Of a DNA stretch of 51,714 nt, positions 22,286-30,523 are shown piece after piece (the first letter of the stretch is position 1; every line of letters begins with the position of its first letter). Under the pieces are notes generated by a model. It searched no databases, was not told where the DNA came from, and saw only the letters and a program-made list of their open reading frames with translations. The position numbers and the translations under genes were made by a program. Location: the NCBI GenBank assembly GCA_017633615.1, contig JAGBPB010000015.1, positions 1 to 51,714 on the forward strand, in the 5' to 3' direction. Source of the stretch: Bacteroidaceae bacterium (GTDB lineage Bacteria; Bacteroidota; Bacteroidia; Bacteroidales; Bacteroidaceae).

Positions 22286-24652
22286 TCAGGCTTGTTTATT
22301 GAGTTTTTTCATCAGTGTAAGTATGTTATGGCCATCAACCCGTTCATAGTTGATATTATCCATAATCTGGCGTATAAGATGTATTCCAAGTCCTCCGATA
22401 GAGCGGTCCTCAGCGCTCAGGGTGATATCAACCTCTGCCTTTGCTGTGGGGTCAAACGGGGTACCCGTATCACTTATTATGAAAAACATCTCTGTCTTGT
22501 TTGCCTTGGCCTCAATTGTTATGTCACCCTTGGTTCCGGCAGGGTAGGCATAGTTCATGACATTGACTACAGCCTCCTCAATGGCCAGATTGATCTGCAT
22601 TGTGGTAGCCATGTCAAATCCGTTGGCTTCACATGCCTCATCGATGAATGTGTTGAGCCTGGGTACGCGTTTCAAGTCATTTATCAGGGTAAGGCTGCGT
22701 TGATAAACTAGATCCTCATGTTGCTTGGTATATCTTATGGCAAGCATGGTAAGGTCATCGCTCTGATCGGCCTCACCCACAAATGAATGGACGGATTCTG
22801 TCATCTTGTCTATAATGTCGTTGGGTGCAAAGGTCTGTTCCTGCTGCAGTTTATGTGCCAAATCAATGATACGTGACATCTCAAACTGCTTGTGCTCAAT
22901 ATTCTCAGCTTCAGTGAGTCCGTCTGTATAAAGGAAGATGGTTGTACCGGGGTCAACCAGTGTCTCCTGTTTGGTGAATTTCCATCCGGGCATTACACCT
23001 GCAGGCAGGTTGGAGTCAACCGGGAGCATGCCTGCACCTGTTTTTCCTATGAGCAGAGGAGCATCATGTCCGGCGTTACAATAATGCAGACGGCCTGTCA
23101 ACAGATCCAGAGCACCTACAAATAGGGTAACAAACATGTTGGACTCATTGTCTGCTGCCATCGCATCATTAATGTTTGAGATGATCTTGTCCGGAGCTGC
23201 CTGATGGGCCGATATGGTACGGAACTGTGCCCTGGTCACAGCCATAACCAATGCTGCCGGAACACCCTTGCCGGATACATCGCCTATGCAGAAGAACAGT
23301 TTCTCATCGCGGATATAGAAATCAAAAAGGTCACCGCCAACCTCCTTGGCCGGTGTCAGTCTTCCGAATACATCAATGTCGTTGCGGTCAGGATAGGGCG
23401 GGAATATCTTGGGCAGCATGGACATCTGTATGTCACTGGCAATCTTGAGCTCACCCTCAATTCTACCTTTCTGCTCATTGGCCTGCTTGAGTTCATCCAT
23501 CTGTTTGACAAGTGAAACCTGCATGTTGTGGAAAGAATTGCTCAACTGGCCTATCTCATCCTTGCGTCCAGTCTCTGTCAATTGCTCATCAAAGCGGCCG
23601 GATGCTATTGATTCTGCCTGGTAGGCAAGTTCCTCAAGCGGCTCCAACTGCTTGGAAATAATGCCGCTGAATATCATCAGCATAAGCAGCAGACCTACAA
23701 ATACAACTCCCAGGACCGTATTGATAAGACGATAATAACCACTGAAAATATCCTTTGCGGGGCAAACAATACCAACGCTCCATCCGGTATTGCCCAGAGG
23801 TGCATATAAGACATAGCAATCATTTCCGTCAAACATCAGTTGGCGTACACCCTGTTCTCCAGCCTGCATAGCATGTCCCAAGTTGGTAAGCGCGGAGTCC
23901 GGTTCAATAAGGGTTGGAGTGAAAATTGTCTGATAGAAAAGCTTAGTAGTATCAGGATGTACAAAATATGTTCCGCCCTGGCCTATCATGATACTGTATG
24001 AATTGGGATAGGGCTTGACTGCCGATATTGTCTGTGACAGCCAGTTAAGTGAGAGATCTACTGAGATGGTACCTATGTAAACGCTGTCTCTGTCCTTGAT
24101 AGGTTTGCAGTAGGATATGATCATCTCAGGTGATGCGAATTCATCCGGATTATAATCAAAGAAAGGTTCTGTCCAACACGGTCTGTCCAGTAACTTGGGG
24201 AGCTGATACCAGTCCATTGAGAAGTACTGATAATGTTCATTACCCTCCTGAGTGGTCTGTATCTTTCCGTCGTAGTTGAGTGAATAGGCTGAAAAGTACA
24301 GTCCTTTCTCACTGAAGTAGAATGGCTCAAACGCAATGGAACATCCGTTCAGGTTAGGATTGTTCTGGAGTATGCGGCGGCTGTATACGAACATTGAGTC
24401 CGGCGCATCCAGATGCCTGGGGATAAGCCAGTCCGTATTGTCGGTTGCAACTTTAACCTCTGTCAATATGGTGTTTACACGTTGAACTGTCTTGTCAAGA
24501 GTAAGAGTAGCATTCTTGATAGCTTCAATTCTTACAGCCTTGCGCGATTCATTGAAGAATACTGCCAGAGCGGCTACGAATATAAGTCCTGCAAAAAAAA
24601 CAATCCAAAGACTTATCTTGGTTGAAAGTGATTTTTTCTTTTTACGTTCCAT
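22286..24652 (-). CDS. Sensor phosphatase-kinase: dCache, HAMP, SpoIIE PP2C and HATPase domains
   Basis: A 788-aa membrane receptor. TM1 ~13-33; periplasmic dCache-like sensor ~35-300; TM2 ~305-325; HAMP ~330-380; PP2C SpoIIE domain ~400-640 with FGRLTPAKEVGGDLFDF, CIGDVSGKGVPAALVMA and SDDLTML carrying the metal-binding Asp residues; C-terminal GHKL ATPase ~655-788 with N box NLAIEEAVVNVMNYAY, DTGTPFDP and GGLGIHLI. The last two domains equal RsbU-type phosphatase and RsbW-type kinase fused. The protein should set the phosphorylation state of the STAS protein encoded in the same operon in response to a periplasmic ligand. Confidence 0.9.
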   Translation of the reverse strand: MERKKKKSLSTKISLWIVFFAGLIFVAALAVFFNESRKAVRIEAIKNATLTLDKTVQRVNTILTEVKVATDNTDWLIPRHLDAPDSMFVYSRRILQNNPNLNGCSIAFEPFYFSEKGLYFSAYSLNYDGKIQTTQEGNEHYQYFSMDWYQLPKLLDRPCWTEPFFDYNPDEFASPEMIISYCKPIKDRDSVYIGTISVDLSLNWLSQTISAVKPYPNSYSIMIGQGGTYFVHPDTTKLFYQTIFTPTLIEPDSALTNLGHAMQAGEQGVRQLMFDGNDCYVLYAPLGNTGWSVGIVCPAKDIFSGYYRLINTVLGVVFVGLLLMLMIFSGIISKQLEPLEELAYQAESIASGRFDEQLTETGRKDEIGQLSNSFHNMQVSLVKQMDELKQANEQKGRIEGELKIASDIQMSMLPKIFPPYPDRNDIDVFGRLTPAKEVGGDLFDFYIRDEKLFFCIGDVSGKGVPAALVMAVTRAQFRTISAHQAAPDKIISNINDAMAADNESNMFVTLFVGALDLLTGRLHYCNAGHDAPLLIGKTGAGMLPVDSNLPAGVMPGWKFTKQETLVDPGTTIFLYTDGLTEAENIEHKQFEMSRIIDLAHKLQQEQTFAPNDIIDKMTESVHSFVGEADQSDDLTMLAIRYTKQHEDLVYQRSLTLINDLKRVPRLNTFIDEACEANGFDMATTMQINLAIEEAVVNVMNYAYPAGTKGDITIEAKANKTEMFFIISDTGTPFDPTAKAEVDITLSAEDRSIGGLGIHLIRQIMDNINYERVDGHNILTLMKKLNKQA

Positions 24653-24667
24653 GTTTTTTCTCAGGTT

Positions 24668-25609
24668 TTATTCATCCGTTAAATCCTCATAGGTGACAGG
24701 CATCTCAAGCATGCCGTTTTCAAGCATAAGATCGCTGGCCTGCTTAACCATATCCGGACGGAGGCGGTATTCACGCTGTCCTGATTCGCGGTCTTTCAAT
24801 AATCTGAGAACCTCATCAAGCATAAGCTTCTGATGTATCCTGTTGGTGGAAATATGCTCCTTCTCACAATATGCCATCACGATGTCAAGAGTCTCTTCCG
24901 GATTCATGGCAGCCCATTCCCATCCCTGGCGGCAGGCTGCGGCAAATCTGTCAGCAAGGTCTTTGTTCTTATTATAGAACTCTCTTGTCATATAGACTCC
25001 ATCCTCTTGGATGTTATATCCGTGATCACAGAATCTGTATACGTTCTTGTCATTCAGTTCAATACCTGTCTGAGCCAGTTGATAGTATTCGTTGTAGCTC
25101 ATGGCAACGGTGGCATCAATTGCACCGGAAATAAAGAGATTGACACTGTTGGCAAAAGGAATCCAATGGTAACCCAGGTTCTCCTTGATGCTCATGCAGA
25201 TAGCCACCTGTCCGAATCCGGCATTCCAGATACCGACTTTGGCTCCATATTGCTCAAGCGGATTCATGTTACGGCGTGAAACTATAACCATTGCGTTGTT
25301 CATGGATGTCTGGAGAATGTTTACAAGAGGTATTCCGTCATTTACAATCTCCATAGCCTGTGTCAGTTGCAGTGTGGTAGCCTGACTCTCATTGTTTTGT
25401 ATACGGCTTATTGCAGATTGCGTAACAGACGGATGTACTATCTCTACTTCAATACCTGCCTTATAGAAGAAACCCATCTCCTGGGCAACATAATAACCGG
25501 CAAACTGTGCCTGTGCAGTCCATTGCGGTGTAAATATCAGTTTGTCCTGTGCTTGGGACATCATGCATAACATGCAAGACAGAATCCCCAGATATATCCT
25601 TTTCTTCAT
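24668..25609 (-). CDS. Periplasmic substrate-binding protein, NMT1/THI5-like, without ABC partners
   Basis: A 313-aa secreted protein (signal peptide MKKRIYLGILSCMLCMMSQA) with the NMT1/SsuA-type opening LIFTPQWTAQAQFAGYYVAQ and QEMGFFYKAGIEVEIVHP. No permease or ATPase gene is nearby; instead a sensor phosphatase follows 15 nt downstream. It may deliver a ligand (pyrimidine-, sulfonate- or amine-like in this fold) to the dCache domain. Start 25609 lies just below a TATATTTG box; an upstream ATG at 25663 would be above it. Confidence 0.85.
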   Translation of the reverse strand: MKKRIYLGILSCMLCMMSQAQDKLIFTPQWTAQAQFAGYYVAQEMGFFYKAGIEVEIVHPSVTQSAISRIQNNESQATTLQLTQAMEIVNDGIPLVNILQTSMNNAMVIVSRRNMNPLEQYGAKVGIWNAGFGQVAICMSIKENLGYHWIPFANSVNLFISGAIDATVAMSYNEYYQLAQTGIELNDKNVYRFCDHGYNIQEDGVYMTREFYNKNKDLADRFAAACRQGWEWAAMNPEETLDIVMAYCEKEHISTNRIHQKLMLDEVLRLLKDRESGQREYRLRPDMVKQASDLMLENGMLEMPVTYEDLTDE

Positions 25610-25615
25610 ATTGTG

Positions 25616-25623
25616 CAAATATA
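25616..25623 (-). promoter_or_regulatory. -7 box of the six-gene stress operon, near-leaderless
   Basis: TATATTTG on the minus strand, its last G 7 nt before the ATG at 25609, in the 37-nt gap after the kinase gene. No well-placed TTTG -33 element is seen; read-through from the upstream gene remains possible. Confidence 0.5.
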
Positions 25624-25646
25624 CAAAAAATCTGTAAAAAAAGTAA

Positions 25647-26480
25647 TCAAAGGATACTGTCAAGTGCCGCGCGCAATTCAGGCATGGGACGCTGTGTATC
25701 CCTTTCTACAATCAGGGTCTTTAGTCCGGCGTAGGGACGGATCAGCTCCTCTATTTCTTTGAGAGGGATGTCTGTGCCGAAATATGCTTGTGCAAAATAA
25801 TCCCAAAACTGCATCGCTACTCGTTTTGTCATATGGAAAGTCTCTTTTATAAAATCTTCCAGACTGAGATAACAGCAAAGGTAAACCATTCCTACGTCAA
25901 ACAGATGGTTACCCCAGCAGAAATCGCCCAGGTCTATGAAATAGCGTTTGTCGCCTACAAATATGGCGTTGCTGTACTGCAGGTCTCCGTGTATGGCTGT
26001 ATCCTCATCGGGTACGTCGGCAATGAAACGTACAAGTTTATCCTTTTCCTGTGTGGTGAAGAAAGGATTTTCCTTGAGTAGCCTATAGTAGCGGTCCTTT
26101 ACATTCTCAAACTGTGTGGTATCCACGTGCGTTGCGTGCAGTTTCTTGCACATGTCGGCAAAATCGGCCGCAAACAACGCCACTTTCTCAGGTTCATCAC
26201 CCGTGGCGCGTGAATAAGATTTCTTACCGGTTATGCGCTTGAAACGTATGCCGTAGCGGCCGTCTTCAGTTACCACATATTCACCGGGTTCAGGTGTGGG
26301 GATGCCCATTTCATAAACCTTACGGGCCAGCCTCATCTCATCCAGCGGCTGTTGGATAGCGCCTGCATGATACAACTTGAGCATAACCGTGGGGTCGGTC
26401 TTATGATCATAGCTCTCTCCGTTGGCTCCGCCGCCAAAGAGAACATAATCATCGAGGTTGATTTTGATGGCTGTTTCCAT
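25647..26480 (-). CDS. APH/choline-kinase-fold phosphotransferase (paralogue B)
   Basis: A 277-aa paralogue of the protein at 5857-6699: loop VLFGGGANGESY, PEPGEYV, FKRITGKKSYSRATG, catalytic HGDLQYSNAIF and metal motif YFIDLGDFCWGNHLFD. The substrate is unknown. It starts one base after the stop of the GH9 endoglucanase gene, so it shares its transcript and may phosphorylate a sugar or other product; paralogue A lies near the GH54 gene, on the opposite strand, which makes a glycan link worth considering. Confidence 0.8.
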   Translation of the reverse strand: METAIKINLDDYVLFGGGANGESYDHKTDPTVMLKLYHAGAIQQPLDEMRLARKVYEMGIPTPEPGEYVVTEDGRYGIRFKRITGKKSYSRATGDEPEKVALFAADFADMCKKLHATHVDTTQFENVKDRYYRLLKENPFFTTQEKDKLVRFIADVPDEDTAIHGDLQYSNAIFVGDKRYFIDLGDFCWGNHLFDVGMVYLCCYLSLEDFIKETFHMTKRVAMQFWDYFAQAYFGTDIPLKEIEELIRPYAGLKTLIVERDTQRPMPELRAALDSIL

Positions 26481-26481
26481 A

Positions 26482-28581
26482 TTACTTGTAAGGGTCTTTA
26501 TCGCCAGGTTTCCAAGTGCAGCCGCCAGCCAGGATGGGGTAGACCACAGATGGGAAGCAGAGGCTTTGGTAAATAGTATATTCGTTATTCTGATAGTTGT
26601 CCAGAATGTCTATGTAGGCACGCTCGCGGGGAGTTGTGTTACGGCTGATGGCCGGGTATGCGGGATAGTTGCGCACGTAGTTGCCTGCACCGAATACCAG
26701 TATTCCAGGGCGAGGGCCCCATCCCTGTTCAATGGTGTAGGCCGATTCGCGGTCATGCGGCCAGTGAACCTGGTTGAATCCCAAAGTTGTCATGTAGCAT
26801 TTGCCCAGCGGGTTCAAACCAAGAGCATAGTCCATCATCTGGCTTACAATATCAATATATTCCTGATTGCCGGTGAGTTTCCACATAAGCACAATGGGGA
26901 ATGTGTACTGCCCCTGAGCCACGTTGCTGCCCCACCAGTTTACGTTCATGGGTGCGCCGTTGGGATAGGCGTTCTCAGTGAATGCAGCCATCTGATTGTC
27001 AACTGTGGCCTGCAGGGCATCCTTGAATGCCTGTACGGTAGCGGGATCTGTCTTGCTGGCGGGTGCCAGTATGTACCCGAAGAAGAATGATGTCAGCCAG
27101 CCGCGCTCGGCAAATATCTCAGAGCCCTGGTTGTAGGTGCTTACCATCTGCTGTGCATCGGCAGCGTGGGCCTTAATGTATTCGTGGCATTTTGCATCAC
27201 CTGTCAAAAGGTATTTTTCTACGTTGTAGTACATCTGGAATGTGGCCGGCATCTCGCGGTTACGTTCAGCATAAACGCGGGTTGATGCACTGTAAGCCTT
27301 TTCAGCACATGCTACATACTCCTTGCTCTTGGCCTCATCATAAGGCTTGATAATGCGGGCAAAATGGTAGAACAGTCCCGATGCCCAAGCCGATGTACGC
27401 GGGTCAAGAGCCTCTGAACCGAACAGGTGGTCCTCAAAGTCATAAGTGGTAAACGGAGAGTATCCGTTGGTTTCAGTACCCCATGGAATCTGTCCGTCCT
27501 CCTCCTGGAAGTACTTCCAGAACATGGTGCCCCACTCAGCCTCATCAAGTATATCGGGTATTCCGTTGCCTTTACCTAAGATGTTGAACTGCTCGTCAAA
27601 TTTATCGGGGATATTGAATTGGTTATCAGTAAACAGCTCCGGGAATGCCTCAAATGTGGTGAGCAGGGTGCTGGGCACATCCATGTGATATGTACGGCGG
27701 TCAGCATCACCTGCATCATGATATCCGCCCCATGCCTGGATTGTGGGCTCTGTGCCTTTTACAACCAGACGGGCCTCGGCAATACGGTCATAGGTCTGGT
27801 AAATAGTCTCGTGGCAGCGCTTGGTGCGGTAGCTGAAATCAGAATAGGGTTCAATGATCTGGATTCCGCAGCGCTGGTTAAAAAGGGAGCGGAAACTGAT
27901 GTATGAGAGCTTCTGTGAGAACTGGCCGCCCACGCCAAACGGATATGATGAGCCGTAACCGTCAACTACAATCTTGTACGGGCCGCCCTCAGGAACCTGT
28001 GACAGGTCTATGCGATATACGTAATCGCCCGATGAACGGTCCTCACCAATCTCTTTCAATTGTCCGGAGCAAACCTTTTTGCCAAGCTTGGATTTCTTGT
28101 ACTGGTAAACGGTGTAAGAGGGCAGGGCGCCTTCAATCTTTTTCACACCGCCATCGCCCAGATAGATTGCAAAGTTTGCAAAACGCTTGGTTGACAATGC
28201 GCTATATGCAACCTGGTTGGTCTTGATGGCCTCACAGTAAATCTCCTTGTCGCTGAACTTGAAACTATATGTTGTGCCATAGGGAGTTTCAATATTATAT
28301 TTCTTTCCATTCTTGAGCGTAGGTACGGTGAGATAGACAAAGTGGTCACACTTGTCTGCTGCGGCGGCAATCCTGTTTACACTAAGAACTTGAACTCCGT
28401 TGACTTTCCACTGGGCTGGATTGGAGTTATGGAACTCATTTACATCTAGCGTATCGCTGGTGTAATAGAGTTCAATCACGTTGTTTGCGGCAGTGCGGAT
28501 CTCTTGAATGGTCAGTTTGGCGCTTGCTGACAATGACAACAGCATGGCCATAGAAAAGGTCAGTAAGAATCTCATAAGCAT
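26482..28581 (-). CDS. GH9 endoglucanase with N-terminal Ig-like domain
   Basis: A 699-aa secreted enzyme. Signal peptide (LLTFSMAMLLSLSASA), Ig-like CelD_N-type domain up to ~residue 220, then the GH9 (alpha/alpha)6 domain. Catalytic base motif GGYHDAGDADRRTYH (~283), conserved His region NQVHWPHDRES (~602) and general acid in NNEYTIYQSLCFPSV (~658). It cleaves beta-1,4-glucans or related chains such as xyloglucan or mixed-linkage glucan. No carbohydrate-binding module. Start 28581 (MLMRF) lies downstream of the promoter; 28575 is also possible. The gene for an APH-fold kinase follows by one base. Confidence 0.92.
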   Translation of the reverse strand: MLMRFLLTFSMAMLLSLSASAKLTIQEIRTAANNVIELYYTSDTLDVNEFHNSNPAQWKVNGVQVLSVNRIAAAADKCDHFVYLTVPTLKNGKKYNIETPYGTTYSFKFSDKEIYCEAIKTNQVAYSALSTKRFANFAIYLGDGGVKKIEGALPSYTVYQYKKSKLGKKVCSGQLKEIGEDRSSGDYVYRIDLSQVPEGGPYKIVVDGYGSSYPFGVGGQFSQKLSYISFRSLFNQRCGIQIIEPYSDFSYRTKRCHETIYQTYDRIAEARLVVKGTEPTIQAWGGYHDAGDADRRTYHMDVPSTLLTTFEAFPELFTDNQFNIPDKFDEQFNILGKGNGIPDILDEAEWGTMFWKYFQEEDGQIPWGTETNGYSPFTTYDFEDHLFGSEALDPRTSAWASGLFYHFARIIKPYDEAKSKEYVACAEKAYSASTRVYAERNREMPATFQMYYNVEKYLLTGDAKCHEYIKAHAADAQQMVSTYNQGSEIFAERGWLTSFFFGYILAPASKTDPATVQAFKDALQATVDNQMAAFTENAYPNGAPMNVNWWGSNVAQGQYTFPIVLMWKLTGNQEYIDIVSQMMDYALGLNPLGKCYMTTLGFNQVHWPHDRESAYTIEQGWGPRPGILVFGAGNYVRNYPAYPAISRNTTPRERAYIDILDNYQNNEYTIYQSLCFPSVVYPILAGGCTWKPGDKDPYK

Positions 28582-28593
28582 ATTATTTATTCG

Positions 28594-28601
28594 CAAAGAT
28601 A
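28594..28601 (-). promoter_or_regulatory. -7 box of the GH9 operon
   Basis: TATCTTTG on the minus strand, 12 nt before the ATG at 28581. Any -33 element must lie within hairpin element 5, which adjoins this box. Confidence 0.55.
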
Positions 28602-28697
28602 ACACACAATAGGGACGGTTCCTTCTGTGTGTTGTTTTTTTTGCTGTTTTTTTATTTTAATCCGGTACCACACGGAAGGAACCGTCCCTATTGTGTG
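28601..28697. repeat. Stop-codon hairpin element 5 (inverted pair)
   Basis: The left copy has stem ACACACA (28602-28608)/TGTGTGT (28626-28632) around ATAGGGACGGTTCCTTC. An inverted second copy at 28668-28697 reads ACACGGAAGGAACCGTCCCT then ATTGTGTG. A T-rich 35-bp spacer separates them. The right copy encodes the C-terminus of the CapA protein; the left abuts the GH9 promoter. Confidence 0.85.
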
Positions 28698-29625
28698 ATG
28701 GTCGTTCTGTGTGGTTGGGATGAATCTCGTAGTGGTTCAGTTTGGTGATATTTCCTATCTTAAGCAGATGGGTGGTAACAGCGATGCCGTGATCGGTGCG
28801 GGGCGCAGTCATGTTTGAGATGTAGTTACCCAATGACCAGACCGTAAGATGGCGGTCTGCGCAGTGTTCATGGGGCAGAGTGCGCACTGGCTGCACTACA
28901 TGCGGATGCCCTCCGATAATGTGGTTCACGCCAATACTGTAGAGCCACTCTTCAAGCTTCTTCTGGCTGGCATCAGGCGTAGTCCTGTATTCCGTCCCCC
29001 AGTGCATGCACGCAATGATGCAGTCAGCCTTGAGTTGGCGGGAACGGATGACATCAGCCTTAATCTGTGTGGTGTCAATGTAATTGACTATGCAGGGCGG
29101 GTCAACGGGTATGCCGTTTGTGTCATACGTGTAGTTGAGTATGGCTATACGTATGCCAGCGTGCTCTATTATATAAGGATAGAGTGAATCACGCTCTGCC
29201 TGGTTGCGATAAGTGCCCAGATGCTTTATGCCCAGGCTGTCCAGCACATCAAGGGTGCGGACCAATCCGCGGGAACGGCGGTCAAGGCAGTGGTTGTTAG
29301 CGGTCAGAAATATGTCAAAGCCTGCATCGCGTACTGCAGCAGCCAGTTCATCGGGTGAGCAGAACTGCGGATATCCCCTGTAAGGTGGGCCTCCAAGCGT
29401 GGTCTCAAAGTTGCAGACAGCAATATCGGCTGCCTCAATCTCAGGGGTTACCTGGGTGAAACAGCCGCTATAGTCATATGTTCCGTTGGGTCTGCGGGCA
29501 GAATTAAGCTGGTCTTTATGCTGCATTATATCTCCGGCAAAATATATGGAGATACTGTCTATGGTCTGGGCCTGTGCAAAAGTGAATATAGAACACAGCC
29601 CGATGAATGCAGCAAACCTGGCCAC
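28657..29625 (-). CDS. CapA/poly-gamma-glutamate-type metallophosphatase-fold protein
   Basis: A 322-aa secreted protein (signal peptide ending FAQAQ) with CapA family blocks: IYFAGDIMQHKDQL, ADIAVCNFETTLGG, FLTANNHCLDRRSRGL, CMHWGTEYRTTP and IIGGHPHVVQPV. The metal-ligand pattern (D, NNH, H, GGHPH) is complete. The family acts on surface polymers; the exact substrate is unknown. It starts 4 nt after folD. Its last 12 residues (HNRDGSFRVVPD) are encoded by the right half of hairpin element 5, an apparent extension into a repeat. Confidence 0.85.
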   Translation of the reverse strand: MARFAAFIGLCSIFTFAQAQTIDSISIYFAGDIMQHKDQLNSARRPNGTYDYSGCFTQVTPEIEAADIAVCNFETTLGGPPYRGYPQFCSPDELAAAVRDAGFDIFLTANNHCLDRRSRGLVRTLDVLDSLGIKHLGTYRNQAERDSLYPYIIEHAGIRIAILNYTYDTNGIPVDPPCIVNYIDTTQIKADVIRSRQLKADCIIACMHWGTEYRTTPDASQKKLEEWLYSIGVNHIIGGHPHVVQPVRTLPHEHCADRHLTVWSLGNYISNMTAPRTDHGIAVTTHLLKIGNITKLNHYEIHPNHTERPSHNRDGSFRVVPD

Positions 29626-29629
29626 GGGT

Positions 29630-30511
29630 TTATTGGTAGATGCTCTTCTGACCTGCCAACAGGGTGTTCTTCATAAGCGAGCAGATGGTCATGGGGCCAA
29701 CGCCGCCGGGAACAGGAGTGATGTAGCTGCACTTGGGGGCTACCTCGTCAAACTGAACGTCACCGCTCAGGCGGAATCCGCTCTTCTTTGTGGCATCGGG
29801 AACGCGTGTGGTGCCAACGTCTATTATTACGGCACCCTCCTTGACCATATCAGCCTTTACAAAGCCGGGCTGGCCCAGAGCCGCTACTATGATATCAGCC
29901 TGGAGGCATTCCTCCTTTATGTTTGCAGTGTGGCTGTGGCAAACGGTTACGGTGCAGTCACCGGGATTGGATTTCTGCATCAGCAGGCTGGCCATGGGTT
30001 TGCCTACTATGTTGCTGCGGCCCAGGACTACGGCTTTCTTGCCGCGGGTCTCAATGTTGTAGCGCCCCAGCAGTTCCATTATGCCGTTAGGTGTAGCCGA
30101 TATGAAGCAGGGCAGACCTATGCTCATGCGGCCCACGTTGATGGGATGGAATCCGTCCACATCCTTGCGGTAATCAATGGCCTCAATCACGTGCTGCTCA
30201 TTGATGTGCTTGGGCAGGGGGAGTTGTACTATGAATCCGTCCACATCAGGGTCATTGTTGAGTTCTGCCACTTTTGCCAGGAGTATATCCTCAGTGATAT
30301 CGCTCTCAAACCTGATAAGCGTTGACTTGAAACCGCATACCTCGCAAGCCTTTACCTTGGCTGCTACGTATGTCTCTGAACCGCCGTCATGACCCACCAG
30401 AATGGCGGCCAGATGGGGGCGTTTTTCACCTCTCTCTACCATTGCGGCTACCTGTGCCGCAATCTCCTGCTTAACCTGTTCGGCTACTGCTTTTCCGTCA
30501 ATTAACTGCAT
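29630..30511 (-). CDS. folD: Methylenetetrahydrofolate dehydrogenase/cyclohydrolase FolD
   Basis: A 293-aa protein of standard length with the FolD hallmarks: catalytic Lys in [29 protein letters not shown], the NADP-binding segment [17 protein letters not shown] and the C-terminal [17 protein letters not shown]. It interconverts 5,10-methylene- and 10-formyl-tetrahydrofolate. It lies 12 nt downstream of ffh and 4 nt upstream of capA, an operon on the minus strand. Confidence 0.97.
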   Translation of the reverse strand: MQLIDGKAVAEQVKQEIAAQVAAMVERGEKRPHLAAILVGHDGGSETYVAAKVKACEVCGFKSTLIRFESDITEDILLAKVAELNNDPDVDGFIVQLPLPKHINEQHVIEAIDYRKDVDGFHPINVGRMSIGLPCFISATPNGIMELLGRYNIETRGKKAVVLGRSNIVGKPMASLLMQKSNPGDCTVTVCHSHTANIKEECLQADIIVAALGQPGFVKADMVKEGAVIIDVGTTRVPDATKKSGFRLSGDVQFDEVAPKCSYITPVPGGVGPMTICSLMKNTLLAGQKSIYQ

Positions 30512-30523
30512 ATGCTGAAATTG

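Noticed and set aside
5857..26480. Aminoglycoside resistance for the two APH-fold proteins
   Set aside because: Only the fold motifs are shared; similarity to known resistance enzymes is not visible and context suggests metabolism.
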